In this document: positions 26,462 to 34,648 of the stretch, one piece after another
Layout of the letters: each line of letters begins with the position of its first letter
Numbering within the stretch: position 1 is the stretch's first letter
Assembly (NCBI GenBank): GCA_030447925.1
Contig: JAUJNX010000006.1
Location: 145,820-209,819 of the forward strand
Length of the DNA: 64,000 nucleotides
Direction of reading: 5' to 3'
Source: Egibacteraceae bacterium
GTDB taxonomy: Bacteria; Actinomycetota; Nitriliruptoria; Euzebyales; Egibacteraceae
Position numbers and translations under genes: made by a program
Notes under the pieces: model-generated
The model's database searches: none
Told to the model about the DNA's origin: nothing
Seen by the model: the letters and a program-made list of their open reading frames with translations, nothing else

Positions 26462-26935
26462 ATGCCCTACCTGCTGCTGCTGGCCAACGCCCCCGACGCC
26501 TGGGACGACGATCCCGACTTCGCCGCCTACACCGACGCCCTGCGCGCAGCCGGCGTGCTGCTGTCCGCCGCCGGCCTGCGCGGCGCCGAGGCCGCGACCG
26601 CGGTGCGCGTCCGCGACGGCGAGCGGCTGGTCACCGACGGGCCCTTCGCCGACACCAAGGAGCACCTCGTCGGCTACTACCTGCTCGACCTGCCCGACCT
26701 CGACGCGGCCCTGGACTGGGCTGCGCGCGCGCCGGTGGCCCGCACGGGCACCGGCGTGGCCCGCGCGGTGTGGCGGGCCAGCGCGGGGTGTGCCCCCCGC
26801 CGCGGGTCTCGGGCGGGGGGCGGGTGGCGCGCCCGGGGGTGGCCGCGACCGTCCCCGCCCGCCGCGGCGCGCTCCGGGTGGCCGCGCAGGCCGCCCCGTG
26901 GGGGGCGGCGGCGGCCGCGGCGCCCTGGCCGGTGA
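26462..26935 (+). CDS. YCII/DGPF-domain protein, C-terminus uncertain
   Basis: Starts at ATG 26462 after CGGAGG. Residues 1-100 fit the YCII-related fold: [31 protein letters not shown], then [33 protein letters not shown], which includes the DGPF hallmark. Family members normally stop soon after a VEVRPV-like strand; here that point (about base 26770) has no stop and the frame runs on through arginine-rich sequence to 26935. The tail is probably an artefact of a frame break. Such genes are usually paired with the sigma factor that follows. Confidence 0.7.
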   Translation: MPYLLLLANAPDAWDDDPDFAAYTDALRAAGVLLSAAGLRGAEAATAVRVRDGERLVTDGPFADTKEHLVGYYLLDLPDLDAALDWAARAPVARTGTGVARAVWRASAGCAPRRGSRAGGGWRARGWPRPSPPAAARSGWPRRPPRGGRRRPRRPGR

Positions 26936-27990
26936 CGGGCGTGCCGGACCGGCCCGGAGCCTGGCTCACCACCGCGGCGTGGCGCCGCGCGCTGGACGTC
27001 GTGCGCCGCGAGCGCTTCCCGGCCGCGGACGGCGCGCTCGCCGCCGACCCGGCCGCGCCGGACCCCGCCGACGGCGACGGGCTGGGCGTGGAGGACGACC
27101 TCCTCGCCCTCGTGCTGACCTGCTGCCACCCGGCGCTGGCCCCCGAGGCGCGCGTCGCGCTGACCCTGCGCCACGTCGCGGGCCTGACGGCGCGGGAGAT
27201 CGCCGCCGCGTTCCTGGTCCCCGAGGCGACCCTGGCCAAGCGCCTGGTCCGGGCCCGGGCCAAGATCCGCGACGCCGGCATCCGCTTCGCGGTGCCGGAC
27301 CGCGCGGCCCTGCCGGAGCGGCTCGCCGCGGTCCGCGCGGTGGTCTACCTGATCTTCACCGAGGGCCACCTGGCCAGCGGTGACGGCCCGCCCGTGCGCG
27401 CCGAGCTGTGCGACGAGGCGGTCTGGCTGGCCCGCCAGCTGCACCGCCTGCTGCCCGGCGACACCGAGACGACCGGGCTGCTCGCCCTGCTGGTCTGCCA
27501 GCACGCACGGCGCGGCGCCCGCCAGGACGCCGCGGGGCGCCTGGTGCCCCACGGCGACCAGGACCGCGCCCGCTGGGACCGCGCGGCGATCGCCGAGGTC
27601 CGCGCGCTGCTGGCCACCACCGGCACCGGGCCGCTGGGCCCCTACCAGGTGCAGGCCGCGATCGCCCTGCTGCACACCGCCGACCGTGTGGACTGGCCGC
27701 GGGTGGCCGCGCTCTACGGGGTGCTCGCCCGCCTGGCGCCGTCACCGGTGGTCGAGGTCAACCGGGCCGTGGCGGAGGGCCGCGCCGACGGGCCCGGGGC
27801 GGGCCTGGCCGTCCTTACCCCGGTGCTCGCCGAGGGCCGCCTGGACGGCTATGCGCCCCTGCATGCCGCCCACGCCGACCTGCTGGAGCGGTCCGGTGAC
27901 GCCCCGGCCGCGCGCACCGCCTGGCGCCGGGCCGCCGCCACGACCGACAACCCCGCCCAGCGGGCCGAGCTGCTGCGCCGCGCGGGCTGA
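26824..27990 (+). CDS. SigJ-like sigma-70 family factor (DUF6596 type), N-terminus degraded
   Basis: The family pairs an ECF-like sigma domain with a long C-terminal helical domain. From [25 protein letters not shown] on, the protein is normal: [48 protein letters not shown] is region 4, and [13 protein letters not shown] with [14 protein letters not shown] marks the C-terminal domain. Upstream, the expected region 2 helix (the DLAEDAVQ type) is missing and replaced by GC-rich sequence, so bases were lost between it and the YCII gene, or the gene is truncated. The GTG at 26824 is only a formal start. Confidence 0.7.
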   Translation: MARPGVAATVPARRGALRVAAQAAPWGAAAAAAPWPVTGVPDRPGAWLTTAAWRRALDVVRRERFPAADGALAADPAAPDPADGDGLGVEDDLLALVLTCCHPALAPEARVALTLRHVAGLTAREIAAAFLVPEATLAKRLVRARAKIRDAGIRFAVPDRAALPERLAAVRAVVYLIFTEGHLASGDGPPVRAELCDEAVWLARQLHRLLPGDTETTGLLALLVCQHARRGARQDAAGRLVPHGDQDRARWDRAAIAEVRALLATTGTGPLGPYQVQAAIALLHTADRVDWPRVAALYGVLARLAPSPVVEVNRAVAEGRADGPGAGLAVLTPVLAEGRLDGYAPLHAAHADLLERSGDAPAARTAWRRAAATTDNPAQRAELLRRAG

Positions 27991-28073
27991 CCCGCGACGG
28001 CCACGGGGCCCCGGAGGAGGCGTGGAAGCCCGTCCAGCCCCCGCCCAGCGGAGGGGTGAGGGGACCGGCGGAT

Positions 28074-28380
28074 CAGCGCAGGAGGACGGTCAGGAGGACC
28101 GCGGTAGCGAGCAGGATCACCACGCGGTTGCCAGGGCGAGGCGGGCGGTCACGGCCGCGCCGAGGGGCTCGCGGCCAGCGCGCCCATGCGCGCACGGTGC
28201 GCGGCGGCGTAAGCGGGGAAGCGGGCGCCCCCGACCAGCGCGAACAGCGGGTGGTGCACGGCAGGACGTGGCCGACAGGCACCCGCCCCCCGGCCCTGCG
28301 CCGCGAGTGCAGCGGCCGAAGGGCCAGCAGCGTCGGACCCGCGGGGCGGTGCCGTTGATCTCGAGCAGGACGTCGGCCCG
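28074..28380 (-). pseudogene. Mosaic of scraps from two other loci in this window
   Basis: The 443-base gap 27991-28433 has no intact gene. Four blocks, all in minus-strand sense, match elsewhere: 28074-28175 resembles 31371-31475 (small membrane gene ending ATAVLLTVLLR); 28180-28260 resembles 31857-31941 (membrane protein, including the FALVGGA region); 28259-28296 resembles 25389-25428; 28308-28380 resembles 25600-25680 (both from the quinone reductase gene). Matches are imperfect, so the duplication is not brand new. I infer serial duplication and deletion between loci 3-4 kb apart. Confidence 0.55.
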
Positions 28381-28433
28381 CGCCGCCGAACGGTCCGCCC
28401 GCCTCCGGCATCCCGCGGGTGGCGCCCCGGGAT

Positions 28434-29339
28434 TCAGCCGGGCGGCGGGGCGCTGGCGGGGGCGATGGCCACCGCGTCCAGCCGCGTGCCCGTCTCCCGA
28501 CCGTAGAGCCGGAGCTCGTGCCAGCCGGGAGCCAGGCGGTGCACCAGCGTGCCGTCCGCGGCGGGCAGGCGTGTCCAGGCCCATGTGGGCATCGAGGCGC
28601 GTCCGTCAGGACCGCGCGTCTTCCAGACGTACCGTTGCCCGCCGTCCAGCCTGACGAAGAATGAATTGCTGCCGGTGTTCGGGGCGCGCACGCGCGCCCA
28701 GATCACCATGTCCCCCTCCTGGGCCATACGCCAGCTCAGGTCGACGCCGCCCTCGGCGGGGTCGTCGGCCTCCTCGGCCACCGCCACATAGGTGCCACCC
28801 GAGGCGGCCGGGTCCTGGAAGCGCAGGAGGGGCGCGCGCACCTGCCCGTGCTCGGCCTCCAGGACCAGTGTGCTGGGCTGGGAGGAGGGGAGGTCCCCCC
28901 CGGGCGGGTCGGGGGCGGCGGGGGCTGGGATTCCGGGCGCCACCGGTGCGAGGGTGACCCGCGGTGCGGGGGGTGCAGGGAGCACGTCACGTCCAGGGGA
29001 CCCGTGGGGTGTGGGGATGACTGGCGCGGCCGGCGCGGACGGGGCGGGCGTGGCGGGGCTGGGTCGCGGGGACGGGGAGGGTGGCGGGGCCACGGGCGCC
29101 TCGGGAAGGGCCGGCTGCGCGGGGCCGGCGGGGGCCAGCGTCACGGAGGCGTCGCGGGGTCCCTGCCAGGCCAGGACGAAGCCCGCCGCGGCCACCACCG
29201 GCAGCGACATCGACGCGGCCAGCACGCCGGCCCGGCGCCGGCGCCGGTGCCGGATCCGGCGCTGGAGGTCGGGCATGTCCAGATCCGCCCAGGCGCGCTC
29301 GGCAGCACGCTGGAGCAGCCTTTCAGGTTGGGCGCTCAC
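28434..29339 (-). CDS. Membrane-anchored sigma partner with carbohydrate-binding-like domain
   Basis: A 301-residue protein overlapping the ECF sigma stop as GTGA. An N-terminal cytoplasmic arm of about 45 residues ends in a dense arginine run. One transmembrane helix (about 46-66, VLAASMSLPVVAAAGFVLAW) follows, then a Pro/Ala-rich extracellular linker to about 165. The C-terminal domain opens STLVLEAEHGQV and continues GGTYVAVAEE, MVIWARVRAPNTGSNSFFVRLDGG and WHELRLYGRETGTRLDAVAI, a pattern like CBM6-type jelly-roll domains. Position and topology suggest an anti-sigma factor that senses a polymer, but no known anti-sigma motif is seen. Confidence 0.65.
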   Translation of the reverse strand: MSAQPERLLQRAAERAWADLDMPDLQRRIRHRRRRRAGVLAASMSLPVVAAAGFVLAWQGPRDASVTLAPAGPAQPALPEAPVAPPPSPSPRPSPATPAPSAPAAPVIPTPHGSPGRDVLPAPPAPRVTLAPVAPGIPAPAAPDPPGGDLPSSQPSTLVLEAEHGQVRAPLLRFQDPAASGGTYVAVAEEADDPAEGGVDLSWRMAQEGDMVIWARVRAPNTGSNSFFVRLDGGQRYVWKTRGPDGRASMPTWAWTRLPAADGTLVHRLAPGWHELRLYGRETGTRLDAVAIAPASAPPPG

Positions 29340-29911
29340 GACCGTCCCGCTTCGTCGTGGTGAATCCCGCTGCTGCGCAGCGCCGCGAGTGCGTGGCGGA
29401 CGTGCGACGCGACGGTGCCGGGCGCACAGCCCATGACCCGTGCCACCTCCTCGAGCGTCAGGTCCGCGTAGTAGCGCAGGACCAGCGCGGTGCGCTGCCG
29501 CGGCGGCAGCCGCCGCAGGGCGGCGCGCAGGGCCAGGACCTCGGCGTGCTCGAGGCCGGTCGAGGCCTGCGCGCGGGTGCCCACCTGGGTCATCGCTCGT
29601 CGCTCCGCCATCCGCCGCCGCAGGGCCGACCGGGAGAGGTTGAACCCCACCCGGTAGGCCCACGCCTCGGGGCTGTCCAGCGCGCGAACGGTGTCCCAGC
29701 GCTCGATCACCCGCGACAGCGTCTCCTGGGTCAGCTCCTCAGCCACGTGGTGGCCGCACTGGAGGCTCAACGCGCCGAGGAGCCGTGGCCGCAGGGCGCG
29801 GCAGAATTCCTCGACGCCCGTCGCCGCGGGCCGCGCGGGGGCGCTCCCGGCACCGGAGCCGCTCGACGCGACCACCGGTGCGGGGAACAGGCGCTGTACG
29901 CGCGGTGTCAC
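29336..29911 (-). CDS. ECF (SigE-type) RNA polymerase sigma factor
   Basis: A 191-residue extracytoplasmic-function sigma factor. Region 2 spans EEFCRALRPRLLGALSLQCGHHVAEELTQETLSRVIERWDTV and PEAWAYRVGFNLSRSALRRR. Region 4 is LRRLPPRQRTALVLRYYADLTLEEVARVMGCAPGTVASHVRHALAALR, a clear helix-turn-helix. I chose GTG 29911, seven bases after the lyase stop; GTG 29950 is the longer option and would overlap that gene. It is followed by its probable membrane partner in a GTGA overlap. Confidence 0.85.
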   Translation of the reverse strand: MTPRVQRLFPAPVVASSGSGAGSAPARPAATGVEEFCRALRPRLLGALSLQCGHHVAEELTQETLSRVIERWDTVRALDSPEAWAYRVGFNLSRSALRRRMAERRAMTQVGTRAQASTGLEHAEVLALRAALRRLPPRQRTALVLRYYADLTLEEVARVMGCAPGTVASHVRHALAALRSSGIHHDEAGRS

Positions 29912-29918
29912 TCGATGC

Positions 29919-31052
29919 TCAGCCCGCCCCGTCCGTCGCGGACCCGGCACCGCTCGGGACGACCGCCTCGAAGCTGGTGCCCTGACGGTACTCGTCGAAG
30001 TACACGACCATGCTGTCCCACGGGTAGGCCTTGCATCCCTGATTGCAGCCGGGGGCGTAGATGCCGATCCGCGAGTAGTCGCCGGGATCAGCGTACCCGA
30101 GCGGTCCGGAGTGCTTCATCTTCGGTTCGGAGTCATCGCCCTCGCCGTCGTACACCCACACGTTCGCGTAGTCGCCGGCGCTGTTGCTGTTCTTGAAGTT
30201 GATGACGAAGTGAACGTAACGGTCACGGACGATGGGACCCAGGTCGAAGTTCGCCGACTTCCCGCCACAGGGATCGCCGGACTGCACCCCCATCTCGTAG
30301 TTGCTGCCGTTCTCCACCTTGAGCGCCATCTGGGGCTGCCCGCCGCAGGCGCCGGTGGCTTTGTTCTTGGGGTGGATCTGCCACATGATGTTGCCCCGGC
30401 TCGACTGCAGGTCGATCCCCGACGGGATCATCATCGAGAAGCCGACCCAGAAGTCCTCGCCGTAGGGCAGGATCGGGTCCTCTGGGAAGTCGGGTCCCGC
30501 CAGGTCGGACTTGGGGCTGTTGTCCCCGGCCCGCAGCTCGAATCGGGCCGCCTGCCGGCCGTCGGTCACCGGGTTGTCCACCAGTTCCAGCGAGTGCGCG
30601 TGGGGCTGCTCGCCCGCGCGCCAACGACCCGAGCTCTGGTGCTTGCCGATCGCGGCCTCGGCGTCCTCGAAGCTCTCCTCGAAGGTCGCGCCGGACCGGT
30701 CGCCGGGCGCGGTCGGGCGCGGCGAGCCCTTGCCCGCCTCCGGCTCCGGCGTCGGTGTCCCTGCCGGTTCCGACGGCTCCTCCGCCTTCGACTTCTTGGG
30801 GCGGTCGCCCCGCTCCCGCTCCGTCTCGCTCTCGCCCGGCTCCGACGGCGGTGCCGCCACCGGTGCCTGACCGGCCACGCTGCCGGCCGGCGGCGGCGCC
30901 GTCGTGGCCGGCGGCGGCGCGGAGCCCTGCTGCGCGGCCAGACCGGCCTCCTCCATCACCACCAGCTCGTCACAGGCACTCAGGCCCACCAGCAGTGCCA
31001 GGGCCAGCACCGTCCTGGACCCCGCATGCCACCTTCTCGACCACTCCCGCAT
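29919..31052 (-). CDS. Lipoprotein with heparin-lyase-I-like polysaccharide lyase domain
   Basis: A 377-residue exported lipoprotein. The signal peptide has lipobox LSAC (TVLALALLVGLSAC), followed by about 100 residues of low-complexity Pro/Ser/Glu linker. The catalytic-type domain starts near 125 (GATFEESFEDAE). Typical strands are FWVGFSMMIPSG, NIMWQIHPKN, QMALKVENGSNYEMGV, HFVINFKNS and SRIGIYAPG with VVYFDEYRQGTSFEAVV. This fits the polysaccharide-lyase family of jelly-roll proteins (Polysacc_lyase). Third-codon GC is lower than in neighbours. It probably leads the operon with the sigma factor and its partner, so the sigma may respond to polysaccharide. Confidence 0.72.
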   Translation of the reverse strand: MREWSRRWHAGSRTVLALALLVGLSACDELVVMEEAGLAAQQGSAPPPATTAPPPAGSVAGQAPVAAPPSEPGESETERERGDRPKKSKAEEPSEPAGTPTPEPEAGKGSPRPTAPGDRSGATFEESFEDAEAAIGKHQSSGRWRAGEQPHAHSLELVDNPVTDGRQAARFELRAGDNSPKSDLAGPDFPEDPILPYGEDFWVGFSMMIPSGIDLQSSRGNIMWQIHPKNKATGACGGQPQMALKVENGSNYEMGVQSGDPCGGKSANFDLGPIVRDRYVHFVINFKNSNSAGDYANVWVYDGEGDDSEPKMKHSGPLGYADPGDYSRIGIYAPGCNQGCKAYPWDSMVVYFDEYRQGTSFEAVVPSGAGSATDGAG

Positions 31053-31369
31053 GCCCGCCCCATCTCCTCGTCAACAGTGACGACACAAGACGCGCGACGA
31101 CGGCGCGGTGTGCAAGGGAGATGGGGGAGATCTGGCCAGAAGCGCGCCCTGGTGTACCGGTGGACATTGTCCCTCAGGTAGCCCGCGAGCGTCCTCGGAA
31201 GCCGCGGGCCTGGCGCACCGCGGTCAGCCCCGGCCTGCTCCCCGGCGGGCCGGGCTGCGCGAACGCGGAAGCTCGTGCGGTCGGTGCGCGCGGCCTCAAG
31301 GCTGTGCTCCCGGCCGCGGGACCAGCGGCACGCCGCAGGCGAATCAGCAGGATGGTCGGCGGCAGGGGC
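31053..31369. other. 317-base gene-free stretch
   Basis: Between the lyase gene and a convergent-side small membrane gene stop. No supported ORF. A weak hairpin (CCCGGCC 31229-31235 with GGCCGGG 31248-31254) may end the transcript from 31579. The promoter of the lyase operon should lie near 31060-31150 on the minus strand, but I see no convincing -10/-35 pair. Confidence 0.4.
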
Positions 31370-31579
31370 TCAACGCAGGAGGACGGCCAGGAGGACCGCG
31401 GTGGCGAGCAGGATCGCCACGGCGGTGACCAGGGCGACGCGGGCGGTCACGGCGGCGCCGAGGGGCTCGCGGCCGGGGACGGTGCGCCGGGGCGTCGACC
31501 GGTTGCGGGCGACCGGGTCGTCGCCGTCCGCGCCGTCCGTGGCAGGGCCCGGACCGGGGCCGGCGCCGGCCCCGGTCAC
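31370..31579 (-). CDS. Small single-pass membrane protein ending AVLLR
   Basis: A 69-residue protein starting at GTG 31579 in a GTGA overlap with the membrane protein gene before it. A Gly/Pro/Asp-rich, then basic cytoplasmic part (GADGDDPVARNRSTPRR) precedes one C-terminal helix (ALVTAVAILLATAVLLAVLL) ending in Arg. The same ending recurs in the 38-residue protein at 35464 and in the scrap at 28074. I do not know its function; last gene of its operon. Confidence 0.55.
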   Translation of the reverse strand: MTGAGAGPGPGPATDGADGDDPVARNRSTPRRTVPGREPLGAAVTARVALVTAVAILLATAVLLAVLLR

Positions 31580-32010
31580 GGCAACGCCCGCCAGAGCAGG
31601 GCGGCGCTGAGCGCGCCGCAGCCCGTCCACGCCGCCGTGCGCAGCCAGTTGGTGGTCACCAGCAGCCGGTGGGCGCCGGGGTCGAAGCCCGCGCCGAGGA
31701 CCTGGTGCTGGGGCACCGACACCGCCACGGTCACCAGCACGGTCACGCCGAGCAGCGCGAGGTCGGCGAGCACCAGCCAGCGCGGCACCCCCGGCGGCAC
31801 CAGGGCCAGCAGGGCGAGCCCGCTGAGGCCCTCCACGCCCCAGGGCACCAGGAGCAGCGCCCCCATGCGGGTGGTGTGGGCGGCCTCGTAGGCGGCGAAG
31901 CCCGCGCCCCCGACCAGCGCGAACAGCGGGTAGTGCACGACCTGCACCGTCCAGATGATCCCGACCATGGCGAAGGTCGCCAGCGCGTGGACGAGCAGGA
32001 CCGCGGTCAC
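31576..32010 (-). CDS. Four-helix membrane protein, DUF1772-like
   Basis: A 144-residue protein with four hydrophobic segments, near 2-22, 48-68, 78-100 and 122-142. An early helix contains FAMVGIIWTVQVVHYPLFALVG, and later parts include EAAHTTRMGALLLVPWGVEG and RLLVTTNWLRTAAWTGCGAL. Pattern and length resemble DUF1772-type proteins, some of which are linked to oxygenases. Starts at GTG 32010 in a GTGA overlap with the flavoprotein gene, so it may work with that enzyme or anchor it. Confidence 0.6.
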   Translation of the reverse strand: MTAVLLVHALATFAMVGIIWTVQVVHYPLFALVGGAGFAAYEAAHTTRMGALLLVPWGVEGLSGLALLALVPPGVPRWLVLADLALLGVTVLVTVAVSVPQHQVLGAGFDPGAHRLLVTTNWLRTAAWTGCGALSAALLWRALP

Positions 32011-33254
32011 GACCGGGCGAGGTCGGCGGCGACGGTCGCCGCGGCGCGCCGGCCGGAGACCAGGGCGCCGTTGATCGAGGCGTTGTCGCGGTGGTCCCCG
32101 CAGACGTACACCCCGCGCGCCAGGCGCACCGGCCGCTGGGGCCGTTCCAGCGCGGGCGGGGCCTGGCCCGGCTGCGCGTGGGGGATGCGGTAGGTGCGCA
32201 GGTGGCGCCAGCCGTCGACCTGCGCGCCGAACCACCCGCGCAGCTGGCCGCGGACGGCGGGCTCCAGCGCGGGGTCACCCGGGTCCGACGAGGGCAGCAC
32301 CGACGCCGACACCAGCGCCGCGCCCGCCGGGGCGTAGCCCGGGGCCACCTGGGACGGCACGACGACGTTGTTGACCGGCCCGCCGCCCTCGCCGTCCAGC
32401 ACCAGCACCGGCTCCTGCACCGGCGGCGCGTCGGCCGCGTAGTACACGCACGCCACCCCCTGCGACGACGGCGCGGCCAGCCCGGGCACCAGCGCCGCGG
32501 CCGCGGGCCCCTCGGTCGCCACGACCACGGCCCGCGCGTCCACGCGCTCGCCGCCGGCCAGGGTCACCCCACCGCGGTCGACCGCCGTGACCGCGCGGCC
32601 CAGGCGCACCGTGCCGGGGGGCAGCCCGGCGGCCAGCTGGCGGGGGAGCGCGGCGATCCCCGCGCAGGGCAGGGACACGTCGCCCTCGCTGAACATGCGG
32701 AACACGAAGGCGAACTGGCGGCTGGAGGTCTCCAGGCGGTCGTCGAGCAGCACGCCGCCCAGGAACGGCCGGAAGAAGCGGTCGATGAAGCGGGAGGAGA
32801 ACCCGCGCGCGTGCAGCTCCGCCAGCGTGGTCCGCTCCGGCAGCGTCCAGACCCGCTCCACCGGCCCGGAGCGCAGCGACTGGCGGAGCAGGCCGACTCG
32901 GGCCTTGTCCGCCAGGGTCCCGACCGGCGAGGCCAGCGTCGCCGCCAGCCCCGCGGGCCGGCGGAACGGGTCATCGACTCGGGTGAAGCGCCCGCCGACC
33001 CGCACGACGGCGCCCGGCTGGAACGCGTGCAGGTCGAGGACCGCGTAGTCCAGGACCCGCGCGGCCTCGGGGTAGGCCTCCAGCAGGACCTGGAACCCGC
33101 GGTCCAGCAGGAAGCCCTCGACGACGTCGGTGCGCACCCGCCCGCCGACGTCGTCGCCCGCCTCGAGCACGGTGACGTCGAGGTCCCGGGCGAGCAGCTC
33201 GCGGGCGGCGGCCAGCCCCGCCAGCCCCGCCCCGACCACGGCGACGTCGGCCAC
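32007..33254 (-). CDS. FAD-dependent amine oxidase / phytoene desaturase-like flavoprotein
   Basis: A 415-residue flavoenzyme. The N-terminal dinucleotide fold is complete: VADVAVVGAGLAGLAAARELLARDLDVTVLEAGDDVGGRVRT. The middle has FRPFLGGVLLDDRLETSS, and the C-terminal FAD motif is GVYVCGDHRDNASINGALVSGRRAA. This layout matches NAD(P)-binding amine oxidase/protoporphyrinogen-oxidase-like proteins. The substrate is unknown; lipid or isoprenoid desaturation is possible. I start at GTG 33254, two bases after the epimerase stop. Part of a five-gene minus-strand operon. Confidence 0.8.
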   Translation of the reverse strand: MADVAVVGAGLAGLAAARELLARDLDVTVLEAGDDVGGRVRTDVVEGFLLDRGFQVLLEAYPEAARVLDYAVLDLHAFQPGAVVRVGGRFTRVDDPFRRPAGLAATLASPVGTLADKARVGLLRQSLRSGPVERVWTLPERTTLAELHARGFSSRFIDRFFRPFLGGVLLDDRLETSSRQFAFVFRMFSEGDVSLPCAGIAALPRQLAAGLPPGTVRLGRAVTAVDRGGVTLAGGERVDARAVVVATEGPAAAALVPGLAAPSSQGVACVYYAADAPPVQEPVLVLDGEGGGPVNNVVVPSQVAPGYAPAGAALVSASVLPSSDPGDPALEPAVRGQLRGWFGAQVDGWRHLRTYRIPHAQPGQAPPALERPQRPVRLARGVYVCGDHRDNASINGALVSGRRAAATVAADLARS

Positions 33255-33256
33255 CG

Positions 33257-34648
33257 TCAGCGCCCCAGCACGTGGCGCAGGCCACCCTCGAGGTCGGGGT
33301 GGCGGAACACGTACCCGGTCGCCCCCGCGCGCGCGGGCAGGACCCGCATGCTGGTGAACAGCAGGTCGTCGGCCAGGTCGCCCAGGACCGTCCGGGGCAG
33401 CGCCGCGGGCACGGCGAACGGCACCATCGGCCGGCGCAGGACGCGGGTGAGGGTGCGAGTGAACTCGCGGTTGGTCACCGGGTTCGGCGCCGTCGCGTTC
33501 ACCGGCCCGTCCAGCTCGGGGGTGACCAGCGCGTGGTGGTAGATCCCGACGGTGTCGTCCAGGGTGATCCAGGGCCACCACTGCTTCCCCGACCCGATCG
33601 GCGCCGCGCCGCCGAGCTTGGCGAGGGTGCCGAGGACCTGGAGGATGGTCGCGCCGGGGTCCAGCACCACGCCGGTGCGCACCAACACGGTGCGCACGCC
33701 GGCGTCGCGCGCGGGCGCGGCCGCCGCCTCCCACGCGACCGCCAGGTCGGTGAGGAAGCGCCCGGAGCCGGGGGGGTCGCGCTCGGTGACCACCTGGTCG
33801 CCGCGGTCGCCGTAGACGTTGACCCCCGACGCGCTGACCAGCGTCCGCGGCCGCTCGTCGGCGGCCAGCGCCGCCATCGCCCGGGCGATCGCGGCGGTCC
33901 CGCGCACGCGGCTGTCGGTGAGGCTGCGGCGCTTGGCGGCGGTCAGCGGCCGCGGGGTGATGGGGTCCGCCGCGAGGTGCACGACGGCGTCGACGCGGCG
34001 CAGGGCCTCCAGGTCGACGGCGCCGGTCCCGGGGTCCCACGACACCTCGTGGACCGCGCGGGCGGGGCGGCGGACCAGGCGCAGGACCTCGTGCCCCCCG
34101 GTGGTGAGGAGGGCCGCCAGGGCGGTCCCGATCAGCCCCGAGGCGCCCGTGATGGCGACCTGCATGGTGCCCGTCCCCCTCTCGGTGGCGCGCCGGTGGG
34201 CGGCCAGGTCGTCGAGCAGCTGGCGGTGACGGTAGCGGAACATGCGCGTGATCCGGCCCGCGACCATGTCCCCGGCGACGGCCCGGCCCAGGGCGCCCAG
34301 GGGCACCTCGTAGGTCACGTCGTCGGTCAGGCGCGAGCTGCCCGGGCCGGTCGCCTCGAAGCGGTGCCGGTGGTCCCAGGCGGCGAACGGCCCGGACCGC
34401 TGGACGTCGCGGAACAGGTGCGGGGGGTCGTAGGCGGTGTGCTCGGCGACCCAGCGGATCGACACCGGGCCCAGGATGCGGGGGCGCAGCACGACGCGCG
34501 TGCCGACGGCCAGGCTGGTGGGCGGCTGCTCGACCGTGGTGGACTCCCACGGGGGGCTGAGCCGCTGGAGGGCGCCGGGGCGCTCGTGCCAGGCGAACGC
34601 GGCCTCGACGGGGTGGGGGACGTCGACGGCGGACGTGAAGCGCGCCAT
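33257..34648 (-). CDS. TIGR01777-family epimerase fused to an SRPBCC domain
   Basis: A 463-residue fusion. Residues 1-155 form an SRPBCC ligand-binding fold (MARFTSAVDVPHPVEAAFAWHERPGALQRL, WDHRHRFEATG). From about 162, a Rossmann epimerase begins with VAITGASGLIGTALAALL. It contains SASGVNVYGDRG (the Ser and Tyr of the short-chain dehydrogenase core) and a C-terminal domain, ELDGPVNATAPNPVTNREFTRTLTRVL, typical of the SulA/YfcH family. This fusion is known in actinobacteria. The reaction is undefined. Its start overlaps the SDR gene stop by one base. Confidence 0.85.
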   Translation of the reverse strand: MARFTSAVDVPHPVEAAFAWHERPGALQRLSPPWESTTVEQPPTSLAVGTRVVLRPRILGPVSIRWVAEHTAYDPPHLFRDVQRSGPFAAWDHRHRFEATGPGSSRLTDDVTYEVPLGALGRAVAGDMVAGRITRMFRYRHRQLLDDLAAHRRATERGTGTMQVAITGASGLIGTALAALLTTGGHEVLRLVRRPARAVHEVSWDPGTGAVDLEALRRVDAVVHLAADPITPRPLTAAKRRSLTDSRVRGTAAIARAMAALAADERPRTLVSASGVNVYGDRGDQVVTERDPPGSGRFLTDLAVAWEAAAAPARDAGVRTVLVRTGVVLDPGATILQVLGTLAKLGGAAPIGSGKQWWPWITLDDTVGIYHHALVTPELDGPVNATAPNPVTNREFTRTLTRVLRRPMVPFAVPAALPRTVLGDLADDLLFTSMRVLPARAGATGYVFRHPDLEGGLRHVLGR

